DNA from: Paracoccus methylarcula | GTDB lineage: Bacteria > Pseudomonadota > Alphaproteobacteria > Rhodobacterales > Rhodobacteraceae | Length of the DNA: 64,000 bases | Direction: 5' to 3' | Assembly (NCBI RefSeq): GCF_003007735.2 | Contig: NZ_PXNQ02000003.1 | Coordinates: forward strand, 248,001 to 312,000 | Shown: piece after piece, positions 51,628-60,519 of the stretch | How the letters are laid out: every line of letters begins with the position of its first letter | How positions within the stretch are numbered: position 1 is the first letter of the stretch | Position numbers and translations under genes: made by a program | Notes under the pieces: model-generated | What the model saw: only the letters and a program-made list of their open reading frames with translations | What the model was told of the DNA's origin: nothing | The model's database searches: none

Positions 51628-54243
51628 ATGCCAGACAGTTTCCCCGACATTTCCATCGCGCAGGCCCCTTCGTCCCGCCCTCCTGCAATCCCGATCACCG
51701 AAAGGCAGGAACATGCCTGGCTGCGGCAGCAACAGGACCCCGACACGGTGCTGGCCGCCCTGCTAGGGTTTCGACTGACGGGTGGGCTGGATGCGGCGCG
51801 CATGATCCGCGCGCTGCATGAGCTTCCCGCCGTGGTGCCGCAACTCTCCCACTGCCTGAAGATGACCGATGATGGCGAGCTGTGCGCCCTACCCGTCCGC
51901 GCATCCGTCCGGCTGCACAACACCGCCTCGGAGGCCGAGGCAACCGCATTGCTGCGCGAATTGCAGACCGCCCCATGGGATCCGGAATCCGAGGCGCCGT
52001 TCCGCTGTGCCCTGGTTCTGCTACCCGAAGGGGCAATGTTGGGGCTTGCCTTCCACACGCTTGCCGGAGGGCCGGACGTGGCCAATGCAAGCCTGCGCGC
52101 ATTGGCCGGTATCTACAATGGCAACCCGCCACCGCACCCCGTCAAGATCGCACCTATATCGCCACGGAATACGCCGCGCCCCGGCCTCGATCCGCTGGCA
52201 GGGTTGCGCTCCGACACACATGCGACGATTTCGCAGCCGATCCGGCTGGCCCTGGAAACCACCGCCTCGACCGGTGAACTGGCTTGCCAACTCGCCGCCG
52301 CGATCACCGAGGTCACCGGCGCTCCCGCCCCCGACATCGCGACGATCGAGCCGGTGCTCCCCGATCTTGCCCTTGCCCTGCCACTGGACCCCCTGGTCTC
52401 GGTCGCGCGGCTGATCCAGCCGTCGCTCGTGCTGGACGGAATCTCGACCGCGCGGCTCCCCCTGGACACTGCATGCACCGGATCAGGGCTGCTGGTGGGG
52501 CTACGCGAGGGCGAAGGGTTGGAGATGATCGCCGGACCGGATATCTCGCCGATGGCAGCTGGGCTGGTGCTGGAGCGTTGCGCCGCGCGGCTGAAATCGG
52601 GGGCGACCGATGTTCCGGCCGTTGCCGCACCCGCTCCCGCCATGCCCGACACCGCGTCCGATCTGCAACGGATCATCCTGAAGGAATTCCGCGCTGCCCT
52701 CCGCGACGACACCTTGGGACCAGAGGATGACTTCTTCGATTTTGGCGGTCATTCCCTGACGGCAACCCGGGTCATCGGACGGCTTCTGGACCAGCATGGC
52801 ATCGAGATCCACCTGTCCGACCTGTTCAGCCATTCGACCGCCGCGGCACTTGCGAAGCTGGCCAATCAAATCGGGCCGGAAGCAAGTGGAGAACCCGCTA
52901 CCCAGCCAGTCGGTGACCCTCGCCACTCCGCACCGCTGTCGCTGGCGCAGGCTTCGCTGTGGCGCGCCTATGCGGCTTTCGGCTACGGCGATATCTTCAA
53001 TATTCCCTTCGGCCTCCGCTTCCTCGATCCCCTGGACGAGGCTGTATTCGGGCTCGCCTTCCGCGATATGCTGGAACGTCATCCGATCTTGCGCAGCCTG
53101 TTTTCGGAGAATGGCGGCGAAGTCCGCCAGACTGTCGTGCCGATGGCCGAACTGGACCGCTACCGCTGGTTCTGGCAATCGACCGAAGCCGGTGGGGCGA
53201 GCCGCAGCAGCGAGGCCGCGCATGTTTTTGACCTTGCCCGCGAATTGCCGCTGCGCCTGCGTTTCTTCATCGAAGATGGCCAGCAGGTCCTGTCGATGCT
53301 GTTCCATCATGTCGTGCTGGACGAATGGTCCGTAGGTCTGCTGATGGAGGATCTGGCACGCGCCTATGCCAGCCGCGCGGCCGGATCGGTGCCGGTCTGG
53401 ACCGACAACCCCGCCCCCTTCCACGAATTCGCCGCTCGTCAGGCCGCAGCCGGGCCGAACGAGGCGCATCTGTCCTTCTGGGCCGATATGCTCGACGGCG
53501 CACCAGGAGCCGCACCGCTGTTCGGAGGAACCGCCGGAAACGGTTCTCCGGCGGGAGGCTGGGTCGAGTTGCACGTGGAACCGGAGATTGCCGAAGGGCT
53601 TTACGCATTGGCCAAGACCGAGAACGCGTCCCCCTTCAACGTAGTCTATGCGGGAATCGCGGCAACGCTCCACTGGTTGGGCGGCATCGATGATCTGCTG
53701 ATCGGCACCTCCGCTTCGGGCCGGCTGGAAGCCGAGTTCTTCGATACGATAGGTTATTTCACCACCATGGTCGCCCATCGCACCCTCTTTGCCGAAGGAC
53801 TCACCGCCCGTTCTCTGGTGGGGCAGGTTCGCGACATGATCAACGGCTCGATGCCCCGGGCCGATATCCCGCTGGACCTTGTCAGCGAAAGGCTGACCGG
53901 GCAACCGCAGCCAATGGATCACATCTTTGAGGCATTTATCCAGATCCATGCCCGCAACCCGATGAATGGCCAGTTCGACTTGCCCGATGGAGGCAAGGTC
54001 CGATTCCGCCAGATCGACCCGGAAAAGACCGAATCGATCCTTGGCCTGCAATTCGAGGTCGTCGAGGATGTCATTGGCCACGAGCGCAGCCTGCGCGTGA
54101 TGATGAGCTATCGCTCGGACCGCTATGACGAAGACAAAGTGAAGCGGATCACATCGACGGTCGGCGAAACCTTCCGGCTGCTGGCCGATCCGGCGCAAGC
54201 TGGGTTACCGCTGACCGAGCTGCGAAAACGCGCGATGCGGTGA
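51628..54243 (+). CDS. NRPS protein: inactive condensation - carrier - condensation (VibF C-terminal-half-like)
   Basis: 871 aa from ATG 51628. Residues about 20-300 form a condensation-like domain whose HHxxxDG motif is degraded to FHTLAGG (F142-H143...G), keeping one His and losing the Asp. Residues about 340-425 are a peptidyl carrier domain with the phosphopantetheine serine in FDFGGHSLTATRVIG (Ser376). Residues about 445-865 are a condensation domain with HHVVLDEW (His560, His561, Asp565). There is no adenylation or thioesterase domain. The same order, with an inactive first condensation domain, forms the C-terminal half of VibF in vibriobactin synthesis, where the last domain joins the carrier-bound acyl group to a soluble polyamine. 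A split siderophore synthetase is inferred; partner genes are outside the window. Confidence 0.88.
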   Translation: MPDSFPDISIAQAPSSRPPAIPITERQEHAWLRQQQDPDTVLAALLGFRLTGGLDAARMIRALHELPAVVPQLSHCLKMTDDGELCALPVRASVRLHNTASEAEATALLRELQTAPWDPESEAPFRCALVLLPEGAMLGLAFHTLAGGPDVANASLRALAGIYNGNPPPHPVKIAPISPRNTPRPGLDPLAGLRSDTHATISQPIRLALETTASTGELACQLAAAITEVTGAPAPDIATIEPVLPDLALALPLDPLVSVARLIQPSLVLDGISTARLPLDTACTGSGLLVGLREGEGLEMIAGPDISPMAAGLVLERCAARLKSGATDVPAVAAPAPAMPDTASDLQRIILKEFRAALRDDTLGPEDDFFDFGGHSLTATRVIGRLLDQHGIEIHLSDLFSHSTAAALAKLANQIGPEASGEPATQPVGDPRHSAPLSLAQASLWRAYAAFGYGDIFNIPFGLRFLDPLDEAVFGLAFRDMLERHPILRSLFSENGGEVRQTVVPMAELDRYRWFWQSTEAGGASRSSEAAHVFDLARELPLRLRFFIEDGQQVLSMLFHHVVLDEWSVGLLMEDLARAYASRAAGSVPVWTDNPAPFHEFAARQAAAGPNEAHLSFWADMLDGAPGAAPLFGGTAGNGSPAGGWVELHVEPEIAEGLYALAKTENASPFNVVYAGIAATLHWLGGIDDLLIGTSASGRLEAEFFDTIGYFTTMVAHRTLFAEGLTARSLVGQVRDMINGSMPRADIPLDLVSERLTGQPQPMDHIFEAFIQIHARNPMNGQFDLPDGGKVRFRQIDPEKTESILGLQFEVVEDVIGHERSLRVMMSYRSDRYDEDKVKRITSTVGETFRLLADPAQAGLPLTELRKRAMR

Positions 54244-54256
54244 TGGGTACAGAAGT

Positions 54257-54583
54257 TCATGCGCCGCCGGCGGGTCTTTCGTATCCGCGCCCCGGATCGG
54301 CGGCGTTTCCCCATGAGCTATCCGACGATGTTGCTTGCGGGACCGCCAGGTCAGGCTGACAACAACAGTCCCTGCCAGAGCCGAGGGCGGCCCATGCGCG
54401 GTCAATCACACCCGCCGCCATCTCCTCCCCAGCAACCACCTCTGGAGAATTCGCCTGCGGCGCCACATTGCTCGTTTTCCGCCGCCGATCTTGCTTTCGT
54501 CCCTGCCAAAAGAAGAACGCGATTACTCCTGCCACGGTGAACAGGAACAGTTCTTCGACGGTCATGCGGTCCTTCGTTGCCAT
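54257..54583 (-). CDS. Possible small single-helix membrane protein
   Basis: 108 aa from ATG 54583 with GGGAC upstream (or ATG 54565). One hydrophobic helix (LFLFTVAGVIAFFFWQ) is followed by a basic patch (GRKQDRRRK), the topology of a small inner-membrane protein with cytoplasmic tail. The C-terminal 40 residues are low-complexity and may be chance reading. It is convergent with the NRPS gene. I do not recognise a family. Confidence 0.35.
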   Translation of the reverse strand: MATKDRMTVEELFLFTVAGVIAFFFWQGRKQDRRRKTSNVAPQANSPEVVAGEEMAAGVIDRAWAALGSGRDCCCQPDLAVPQATSSDSSWGNAADPGRGYERPAGGA

Positions 54584-55004
54584 AGTCCCGTCCTATCAGG
54601 CTGCCCGCGCGCGACAACTGACCACAGGCAATATCATTGATGACCGCAGGTCCGATTCCCATCTCTGAATTACTCCCTGCACTGGCCCGCGCCGGCTCTC
54701 TTCCTGCCGTGGCGCGGGCTTTCTCATATCCGACCCGTTTCGCCTACCAGCCATCGCAATGGCTTCTGGCGGGTTTTGTCAGGATGCCGGGCAGGAGCAA
54801 TTCATTCAGAGCCCCTTCAGTCGCAACTCGATTGCAGGGCCCCATCGGCGAGTCCAGAGCCCTTGTTTCGAGCTCGCCGCTCCCACAGGATCCGAAATCA
54901 TCCGACGCGATCCGCACCTCATCTTTTTAACGGTGTAAGGACGAGGCTTGCGCAGATTATGCCCAATGCACTGAAAATATTTTATAATTTTGCGTCACTC
55001 GACT
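54584..55004. other. Non-coding gap left of the IS element
   Basis: 421 bp with only short, biased open frames. No promoter, repeat or remnant gene could be identified. The last 60 bp before the IS are AT-rich (AAAATATTTTATAATTTT), a common target preference of IS5-type elements. Confidence 0.5.
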
Positions 55005-56098
55005 GGGCATTGTTGCACAAACCTGACGATGGAGGATTCACTTCGCGAATCCATGCGGTTAGACGCACTCCATGAGCAAACCATCTCCCGCCCGCTATCG
55101 TATGACGAACTGGTCCAGCTCCAATTCATCGCTGCCGAAGCGGGGATCCCTGCTGATCTGGGCCGACAAGGGCATGGCCTGGCGCGCGCCGCATGACGGC
55201 CGGCCCCGACCTCCGCCGGTCTTTTCCGATGCGGCCATCCAGTTCTGCCTGTCCATCAAAGTGCCGTTCAAGCTTCCCTTGCGGCAGACCGTCGGGATGG
55301 TGGCGAGCCTGCTGAAGCTGGTGGGGCTGGACTGGCCCGTGTCCGACTTTTCTACCCTGTGCCGCAGGCAAAAGACCCTGGCCGTTCAGGTCGCTTATCG
55401 CCGCGCGGATGGCCCGCCGAACCTGCTCGGGGACAGTCCCGGGATCAAGTTCCCCGGCGACGGCGAATGGCAGGCGCGCAAACATGGGGTGCAGGGCCGC
55501 CGCCAGTGGCGCAAGGCGCATCTCTCGCCATGGACCCGGCCACATCCGACATCCGTGCCGTGGAATTCACGCCAAGCCGGGATGGCGACAGCCCCGTACT
55601 GCCGGAGCTCCTCGGCCAGATCCCAGAGGGCGAGCAGGTCGCGCCGTGACTGCCGACGGCGCCTGTGACACGCGCCGCTGCCACAAGGCCATCCTCGTGC
55701 GTGAGGCCACTCCGATCATTCCGGTCCGGAAAAACGGCCGCCTGTGGAAAGACGATTGCCCGGCGGCACGCGCCCGCAACGAGACTCTGCGCGCCACCCG
55801 TCATTACGGCAGGGCGTTCCGGAAGCGCTGGACCGGATACCACGCCCGCAGCCGGATCGCGGCAAAAATGTCCTCGCAGGTTCCCTTGAACCGGTGGCGT
55901 TCACCTGCTCGACCTGAAATCCTTCGGCGAACGCATCATGGCGAGAGACCCGGACCGACAGACCGCCGAGGTCCACATCCGTATCGCACTCATGAACCGC
56001 TTCAACGCCCTCGGCACCGCCGAGATCGTCCGCGTGGCATAACGTCCGCGGGGGAAGGGGGAAGTCACGCCTCAGGCGCGAGTCGCGCAACAACGCCC
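55005..56098 (+). mobile_element. Decayed IS5-family insertion sequence
   Basis: About 1.09 kb bounded by imperfect terminal inverted repeats: left GGGCATTGTTGCACAAAC (55005-55022), right (read inward) GGGCGTTGTTGCGCGACT (56098-56081), 13 of 18 matched. The interior encodes a frameshifted IS5-type transposase on the plus strand. No target-site duplication is evident (left flank CGACT, right flank ATGGA), consistent with age or with a deletion next to one end. Confidence 0.85.
55072..56042 (+). pseudogene. IS5-family transposase, frameshifted and catalytically dead
   Basis: Begins SKPSPARYRMTNWSSSN and continues FSDAAIQFCLSIKVPFKLPLRQTVG, GLDWPVSDFSTLCRRQKTLAV, all typical of the IS5 group. 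At about 55520 the match moves to another frame (TSDIRAVEFTPSRDGDSPVLPELL), then to a third (VTADGACDTRRCHKAI, YHARSRIAAKM) and again near 55905 (GERIMARDPDRQ...LMNRFNALGTAEIV). The DDE residues are Asp in DSPGIK and Asp in TADGACD, but the final Glu (usual RSRVETKM) is replaced in RSRIAAKM. It cannot transpose unaided. Confidence 0.85.
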
Positions 56099-56326
56099 AT
56101 GGAAATCAGAGAGATATTTGCCCACAACTTAAGAGCGCTACGGAAAACCAAGGGGCTGTCGCAGGAAGAGTTGGCGCATGAGGCCGGTCTGGATCGCACC
56201 TACATCAGTTCGCTAGAGCGGCAGATTTATGGAGCGAGCATCGATGTCGTAGATCGAATCGCCAAGGGGCTTGCGGTCGAGGCAGCGGACCTGTTGCGAT
56301 GTCCAGAGGCCGAGGCAACGAAATGA
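56099..56326 (+). CDS. Small XRE-family HTH regulator abutting the IS end
   Basis: 75 aa. A single helix-turn-helix covers most of the protein: NLRALRKTKGLSQEELAHEAGLDRTYISSLERQ, then IYGASIDVVDRIAKGLAVEAADLL, the full length typical for stand-alone Cro/CI-type regulators found beside mobile elements. Its ATG (56099) is the base immediately after the IS right end (56098), so promoter and ribosome-binding site, if any, must lie in the IS terminus, and no clear Shine-Dalgarno is seen there. It may be expressed from the IS, silent, or N-terminally truncated. Its 3' end runs into the truncated aminotransferase. Confidence 0.75.
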   Translation: MEIREIFAHNLRALRKTKGLSQEELAHEAGLDRTYISSLERQIYGASIDVVDRIAKGLAVEAADLLRCPEAEATK

Positions 56327-56334
56327 TGATCTGA

Positions 56335-56547
56335 GCCCTCGAACAGCCGGTCAAGATGCGCATCCAGCGACAGCAGCCTGCCATTGACCAGCCGCAATCC
56401 CTCCCACACGCCGTCGCCCAGCACGAAACCCGCGTCGAAGACCGAGACCATGGCGCGGTCGCGATGGACGAAATCGCCGTTCACATAGATCAGCGCATCA
56501 TCGTTGCGTGGATCGCCGTCATAGCTTTGTGCGCTGGTAGGGGCCAT
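56335..56547 (-). pseudogene. Truncated class IV PLP aminotransferase (D-amino-acid/branched-chain type)
   Basis: From ATG 56547 the first 70 or so residues are a good class IV aminotransferase N-terminus: ALIYVNGDFVHRDRAMVSVFDAGFVLGDGVWEGLRLVNGRLLSLDAHLDRLFEGS. Homology stops at about 56335, where the XRE/IS segment begins, and the catalytic lysine region is not found on the other side of the IS. The gene overlaps the end of batD by 29 bases, so it was once the last gene of that operon. It cannot encode an active enzyme. Confidence 0.8.
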
Positions 56548-57736
56548 TTCCGTCGCTTTCCTTCTTTCGCGTTTCCGACCGGGCCATCTTACGAAATCCG
56601 GACAGCCAATCCAGTGCATCGAAACCGGGAGGAGGTAAAGCCGCGTAGAGCTGCCGGTCGAGTTCGGAAAACCCCCGGACAGGCAGGCCCAGCCAGCGCA
56701 GATGCCGCTCTGCCGCGGCGCGCAGGGAGGCCAGGTCGTTGCGCCTCGCGGCCTGTTGCATCATGCGCATATGCGGAGAGGGCAGGTAGCGGCGCAGGCG
56801 CATGAGCAGCGCATGCCGGTGCATCGGCGCGCGTCGCCAGAGCATCAGTGACAGGCCGCAGACAAGGGACAGCAGCAGCACGGCGGCGGCGACAGCCCTG
56901 TTACCTGAGCCAGCCTCGTCCACCGTCCCGAAATTCGACCCGAAGCCCGCGAAGCCGAAGGGTATGGGATCGAGCGGGGCGATCTCGATCCGGCGATTCG
57001 CGGTGTCGAACCACGGAAAGCCCGTGCCGGGCAGGATGGCGGGTTCGCCCGTATGTGGCCGCAATTGCCATTCCCAGACAACGCGGGCCAGCGGTCCCCG
57101 ATCGGTCATCACCGTTTCGCGCTGCTCGGGGGCGGTAAAGCTGATCATCCATGGCTGGCGCAGGTCGGGGCGCGGAGGCAGGTAATGCGCCAGCGTGCCC
57201 TGTGCCTCGATGGTGACGCGGCGGGTCAGGACCTCGTTCTGCTTCAACTGCCCGGGGCTGGCGGACAATTCATCCGTCAGGATCAGCTTGCGCGCTGACA
57301 AGGGGCGGTAATCGCCGGGGAACGGCCTGACGTTCAGCGTGACGGCAGGGGCGGTGACCTCGGTTTCCGCACGCTTTCCATCCCCGGTGACATAGGTCAG
57401 GCGATGCGTGACCGGGCCGATCTCGACCGGCCCGTCGCGGCTTGGAAAGACCGCCACCTTGCGCTCGAATATCTGCAGCAGACGGCCGTTCACGCGCTCC
57501 TTGTGCCAGTCGTCACGGGCGATCTGGATCCAGTCGTAATCGGGGGAGTTGGGGAAGATCATCTCTTCCAGCGAGACGGTCAGGTCATATTCGCCGCGGA
57601 TCGTCAGTTCGACCATCTCCGAGACGACCGGATTGCCGTGATCATGCAGGACCCGCAGCTTCGTGTCGCCCTGCGCGCCAGCAAGGCCGGTCAAGGCCAG
57701 CCAGAGGATCAGCGGCAGCAGAAAACGGCTCACCAT
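56519..57736 (-). CDS. batD: BatD-like membrane protein
   Basis: 405 aa from ATG 57736, with the preceding TPR gene overlapping. Signal peptide (FLLPLILWLALTGLAGAQ), a long beta-rich periplasmic region (VVSEMVELTIRGEYDLTVSLEEMIF; TRRVTIEAQGTLAHYLPP), and one C-terminal helix (AAAVLLLSLVCGLSLMLW) before a cytoplasmic tail. Operon position after moxR, DUF58, vWA and TPR genes identifies it as the BatD component of the aerotolerance-type system. Molecular function is unclear, possibly a periplasmic scaffold linked to stress resistance. Confidence 0.82.
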   Translation of the reverse strand: MVSRFLLPLILWLALTGLAGAQGDTKLRVLHDHGNPVVSEMVELTIRGEYDLTVSLEEMIFPNSPDYDWIQIARDDWHKERVNGRLLQIFERKVAVFPSRDGPVEIGPVTHRLTYVTGDGKRAETEVTAPAVTLNVRPFPGDYRPLSARKLILTDELSASPGQLKQNEVLTRRVTIEAQGTLAHYLPPRPDLRQPWMISFTAPEQRETVMTDRGPLARVVWEWQLRPHTGEPAILPGTGFPWFDTANRRIEIAPLDPIPFGFAGFGSNFGTVDEAGSGNRAVAAAVLLLSLVCGLSLMLWRRAPMHRHALLMRLRRYLPSPHMRMMQQAARRNDLASLRAAAERHLRWLGLPVRGFSELDRQLYAALPPPGFDALDWLSGFRKMARSETRKKESDGNGPYQRTKL

Positions 57737-58347
57737 GGGTCGGCCTCCTTCGGGCGGATCAGGCCAAGCTGGGCGCGGCGCTCGTATTCGGCGCGGATGC
57801 GCAGGCGCAGGAATTCGCCCGGATCGTCTGAAATGGTTTCCAGCCACTCGTCGGTTGCGGCGATTCCCTTGCGGTCCAGCTGCCGATCCCATTTCGGCCC
57901 CGAGGCATTGGCCTGCAACCTGGTCTCGACCGGCTCGTCCGACATCCGGCCCCCGGTCCCGGCGAGCCGACCCGGTGCGACACTGTCACCACGCGGAGGT
58001 GGAAACATCGAGGCCACGAGGTCGCGATTGGCGCGGGCCTGGGCATCGGCCGAATTGGCGAAAAGCATGGCATCGAAATAGGCCACCGACAGCGGGTAAT
58101 CCCCGGTCGCGGCAAGGCTGAGCCCGCGATTATAGGTCTGCGACCGCCCGGCCTCGGCAAAGGCCTCGTCGGCGGCGGCATGATCGCCGATGCGATACAG
58201 CGCCACCCCTCGCGCGGCTGGATCGGACAAAAGGCGTGCGGCCATGCCATCCCATCCCGCGCGCAGCGCCAACCGCCCCATCGCCTCGGGCCCCGCCACG
58301 GCCAGCGCCGCCAATGCGGCGGCAAGGACGATCAGCGGCGCCTTCAT
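57730..58347 (-). CDS. TPR-containing Bat-operon protein (BatC/BatE-like)
   Basis: 205 aa with an N-terminal hydrophobic segment (PLIVLAAALAALAVAG) followed by tetratricopeptide-like helices (GVALYRIGDHAAADEAFAEAG, YNRGLSLAATGDYPLSVAYFDAML). The C-terminal third is polar. It overlaps the preceding vWA gene by four bases and BatD by seven. In other Bat operons a TPR protein sits at this place and is proposed to organise the vWA proteins; that role is carried over by analogy. Confidence 0.75.
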   Translation of the reverse strand: MKAPLIVLAAALAALAVAGPEAMGRLALRAGWDGMAARLLSDPAARGVALYRIGDHAAADEAFAEAGRSQTYNRGLSLAATGDYPLSVAYFDAMLFANSADAQARANRDLVASMFPPPRGDSVAPGRLAGTGGRMSDEPVETRLQANASGPKWDRQLDRKGIAATDEWLETISDDPGEFLRLRIRAEYERRAQLGLIRPKEADPW

Positions 58348-59246
58348 TTCCGCCTCCGCAGCATGATCAGCAGCGGCACAAGGGCGAAAGCGGCAAGCAA
58401 CGGGCCGAGATCGCGATATTGCAGGGCCACCAGCACCGGATCGCGGACCGCCGCTCCGGGCCGGTCCAGCCCTGCCGCCAGCCGGGTCATCTGCTCAGTT
58501 GGCAACGCCTTGCCACCGCCCCGGACAAGCCGCTCCAATGCATCATCGGGCGCGGGTGGTGCTTCGGGCGCTGTCGCCGATATGCGCAATGCCGAGATAC
58601 GCACCCCCTGATCGGCCAGCCGAGAGGCCTCTGCCTCGGCTTGCGCATCCACGCCGCCACCATCCGAGATCAGGATCAGGTCGGCCCGGCGCATCTTGTC
58701 GAGCAGTTTTCCGGCCAGGCCGAGTGCATCGGCGGGCCTGCTCCCGGGATTGGGCAGGGTGTCGGGTTCCAGCACGGCGATCTGCGTCTCCAGCGTGGCA
58801 AGATCGGCCGTGGGGGCGGCGACGGTATAGGCTTCGCCACCATAGAGGATCATTCCCACAGGACGCCCCGCCAGCGCCTGCAGCAGCCCCGCCGCCGCGA
58901 CCTGCGCCTCGGCAAGACCGGGGCCTTTTGCGACGGACGGGGACAGGTCGATGGCGATGATGACCGCATCGGTCTGTGCCAGTACCGGCGCATCGCGGCG
59001 CGGCAGCGCGGGGCCGGTCAGTCCCAGTATCAGAGCGAATATGGCAAAGGGCGCCAGCATCCGTTGCCAGACCGGCTGCCGTCCGCCCAGGGCTTCGAGC
59101 GCGATCATCGCCCGCAGCATCTGGCGCGGCATGACCCGCTGCCAGCCCCCCGCATCGGGCGCGCGCCGAAGGCTCCACAGCATCAGCGCCGACAGGGGCA
59201 GGAGGGCCAGCAACCACCAGGGCCGCAACAGGATCAGCCCGCCCAT
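58344..59246 (-). CDS. batB: von Willebrand factor A membrane protein (BatB)
   Basis: 300 aa from ATG 59246. Two N-terminal helices flank a linker, then a vWA domain with the metal-site start AIDLSPSV (DxSxS) and LISDGGGV. The usual MIDAS threonine region (GTxxxxAL) reads PGSRPADALG, so Thr appears to be missing and metal binding may be altered. A C-terminal helix (LAAFALVPLLIML) anchors it again. It overlaps BatA by 13 bases. Confidence 0.85.
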   Translation of the reverse strand: MGGLILLRPWWLLALLPLSALMLWSLRRAPDAGGWQRVMPRQMLRAMIALEALGGRQPVWQRMLAPFAIFALILGLTGPALPRRDAPVLAQTDAVIIAIDLSPSVAKGPGLAEAQVAAAGLLQALAGRPVGMILYGGEAYTVAAPTADLATLETQIAVLEPDTLPNPGSRPADALGLAGKLLDKMRRADLILISDGGGVDAQAEAEASRLADQGVRISALRISATAPEAPPAPDDALERLVRGGGKALPTEQMTRLAAGLDRPGAAVRDPVLVALQYRDLGPLLAAFALVPLLIMLRRRK

Positions 59247-60184
59247 CCCCGCCTCCTGACGGCAAGAAGGGTCAGGCAAGCCAGTGCCAGCGCGGCGGGC
59301 CAAATCCAGAGCGATTTCCAATAGCGCATCGGCGGGCGCGAGGACGGGTTCGGCTCCAGCCGGTCCAGCGTGGCGGCCATCCGCTGCAGGTCCCCGGTGG
59401 TCCGGACGCGGAAGTTTTCGCCCCCGGCGGCGGCGGCGATGTCGCGCAGGGTCGCCACGTCGACGGCATCGCGAGCGGCGGGCTGGTTCTCCAGATCCTC
59501 GGGGCCGAGCGCGATCGAGTGAACCCGGATGCCGTGACTGGCGGCAAGCTTGGCTGCCTCGATGGCGGGCACGTTTCCCGAGGTGTCCACCCCGTCCGAC
59601 AGCAGCACGATCACCCGTGTCGGCGCCTCGCTGCGGGCCAGCCGCCTGGTTGCCAGCCCCAGCCCGTCCGAAATCGCGGTGCCGCGCCCGGATATGCCGA
59701 TCTGCGCCTCTTCGATGGCGCGGGCGACGGCATCCACGTCAAAGGTCAGGGGCGAGGCGAAATAGGCCCGTTCGCCAAAGATCACCAGCCCGATCCGGTC
59801 ACCCCGCCGTGCCGCCACGAAGGCCGAGGCGGTGCGCTTGACGGCCTCGAGCCGCGAGACCGGCTGATCGTCCAGCCGGAAATCCTCTTTCATCATGCTG
59901 CCCGACAGGTCCAGCGCCAGCACGATATCGCGCCCCGATGCGGGAATGATGTCACTGATTGCCTCGGTCCGCGGTCCGGCCATGGCGACCACCAGCATCA
60001 CCCATGCCAGCGCAACCAACCAAGGCCCCTGCCTGATGCGGGGATTTCCCACGTTACGGGCGGCCCGGTCCAGATGGGCGGGCAGGATAAGGGCGGCGCG
60101 CCGGATGGCCAGCGGCGGACTCAGCCAACGGATCGCCAGCGGCAGCGGCAGCAGGATCAGCAGCCATGGGACGGCGAAGCTCAT
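59234..60184 (-). CDS. batA: von Willebrand factor A membrane protein (BatA)
   Basis: 316 aa from ATG 60184 (ATGA overlap with the DUF4381 gene). Helices at LLILLPLPLAI and WLVALAWVMLVVAMAG, then a complete vWA MIDAS: LALDLSGSM (DxSxS), GRGTAISDGLG (Thr) and LLSDGVD (Asp). The C-terminal helix is WIWPAALALACLTLLA. Unlike BatB here, all three metal-site elements are intact. It probably anchors at the inner membrane with the vWA domain in the periplasm or cytoplasm; topology is not settled by reading. Confidence 0.9.
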   Translation of the reverse strand: MSFAVPWLLILLPLPLAIRWLSPPLAIRRAALILPAHLDRAARNVGNPRIRQGPWLVALAWVMLVVAMAGPRTEAISDIIPASGRDIVLALDLSGSMMKEDFRLDDQPVSRLEAVKRTASAFVAARRGDRIGLVIFGERAYFASPLTFDVDAVARAIEEAQIGISGRGTAISDGLGLATRRLARSEAPTRVIVLLSDGVDTSGNVPAIEAAKLAASHGIRVHSIALGPEDLENQPAARDAVDVATLRDIAAAAGGENFRVRTTGDLQRMAATLDRLEPNPSSRPPMRYWKSLWIWPAALALACLTLLAVRRRGWAG

Positions 60185-60519
60185 CTCCGCCTCCGGCCAT
60201 GCAGGGCGATGTGTTCGATCTCGGCATCCGCCGGGGCGGGGGCTTCGCCATAGGCGGCGGGGCGCAGGCGCTTGGGCAGGTGGCCGAGGATTCGGGCGAT
60301 GCTCAGGATACGCTCTTGCGCGGGCAGGCCTCTCGTCGCCCGGATGCGCGCCCGGCGCGAGGGACGGCGCGCAAGCCATGGCGACAGCAGCGCATAGAGG
60401 ATCAGAGCCGCCAGCAGGCCAAGCCCCGCCAGCCCCAGGGCTTCGCGCCAGCCCAGTATCGCCATGTCGGCGGGCAGGCGGGACGGGGCAAGGGCGGCGA
60501 GCATTTCCTCATGCGTCAC
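60181..60519 (-). CDS. DUF4381-family protein
   Basis: 112 aa with GTG 60519 as start, which forms a GTGA overlap with the DUF58 stop. One membrane helix (ALGLAGLGLLAALILYALLSPWLA) is followed by a basic cytoplasmic region (RPSRRARIRATRG) and a short helical tail. The position between DUF58 and batA, and the single-helix design, are those of DUF4381 proteins of Bat-like operons. Function unknown. Confidence 0.75.
   Translation of the reverse strand: MTHEEMLAALAPSRLPADMAILGWREALGLAGLGLLAALILYALLSPWLARRPSRRARIRATRGLPAQERILSIARILGHLPKRLRPAAYGEAPAPADAEIEHIALHGRRRR

Noticed and set aside
54637..54930. 97-codon plus-strand open frame left of the IS
   Set aside because: Low-complexity Ser/Arg/Pro composition, no Shine-Dalgarno and no recognisable fold; considered a chance frame.
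55000..56104. Target-site duplication around the IS5 element
   Set aside because: The bases flanking the two inverted repeats (CGACT and ATGGA) do not match, so no duplication is claimed.
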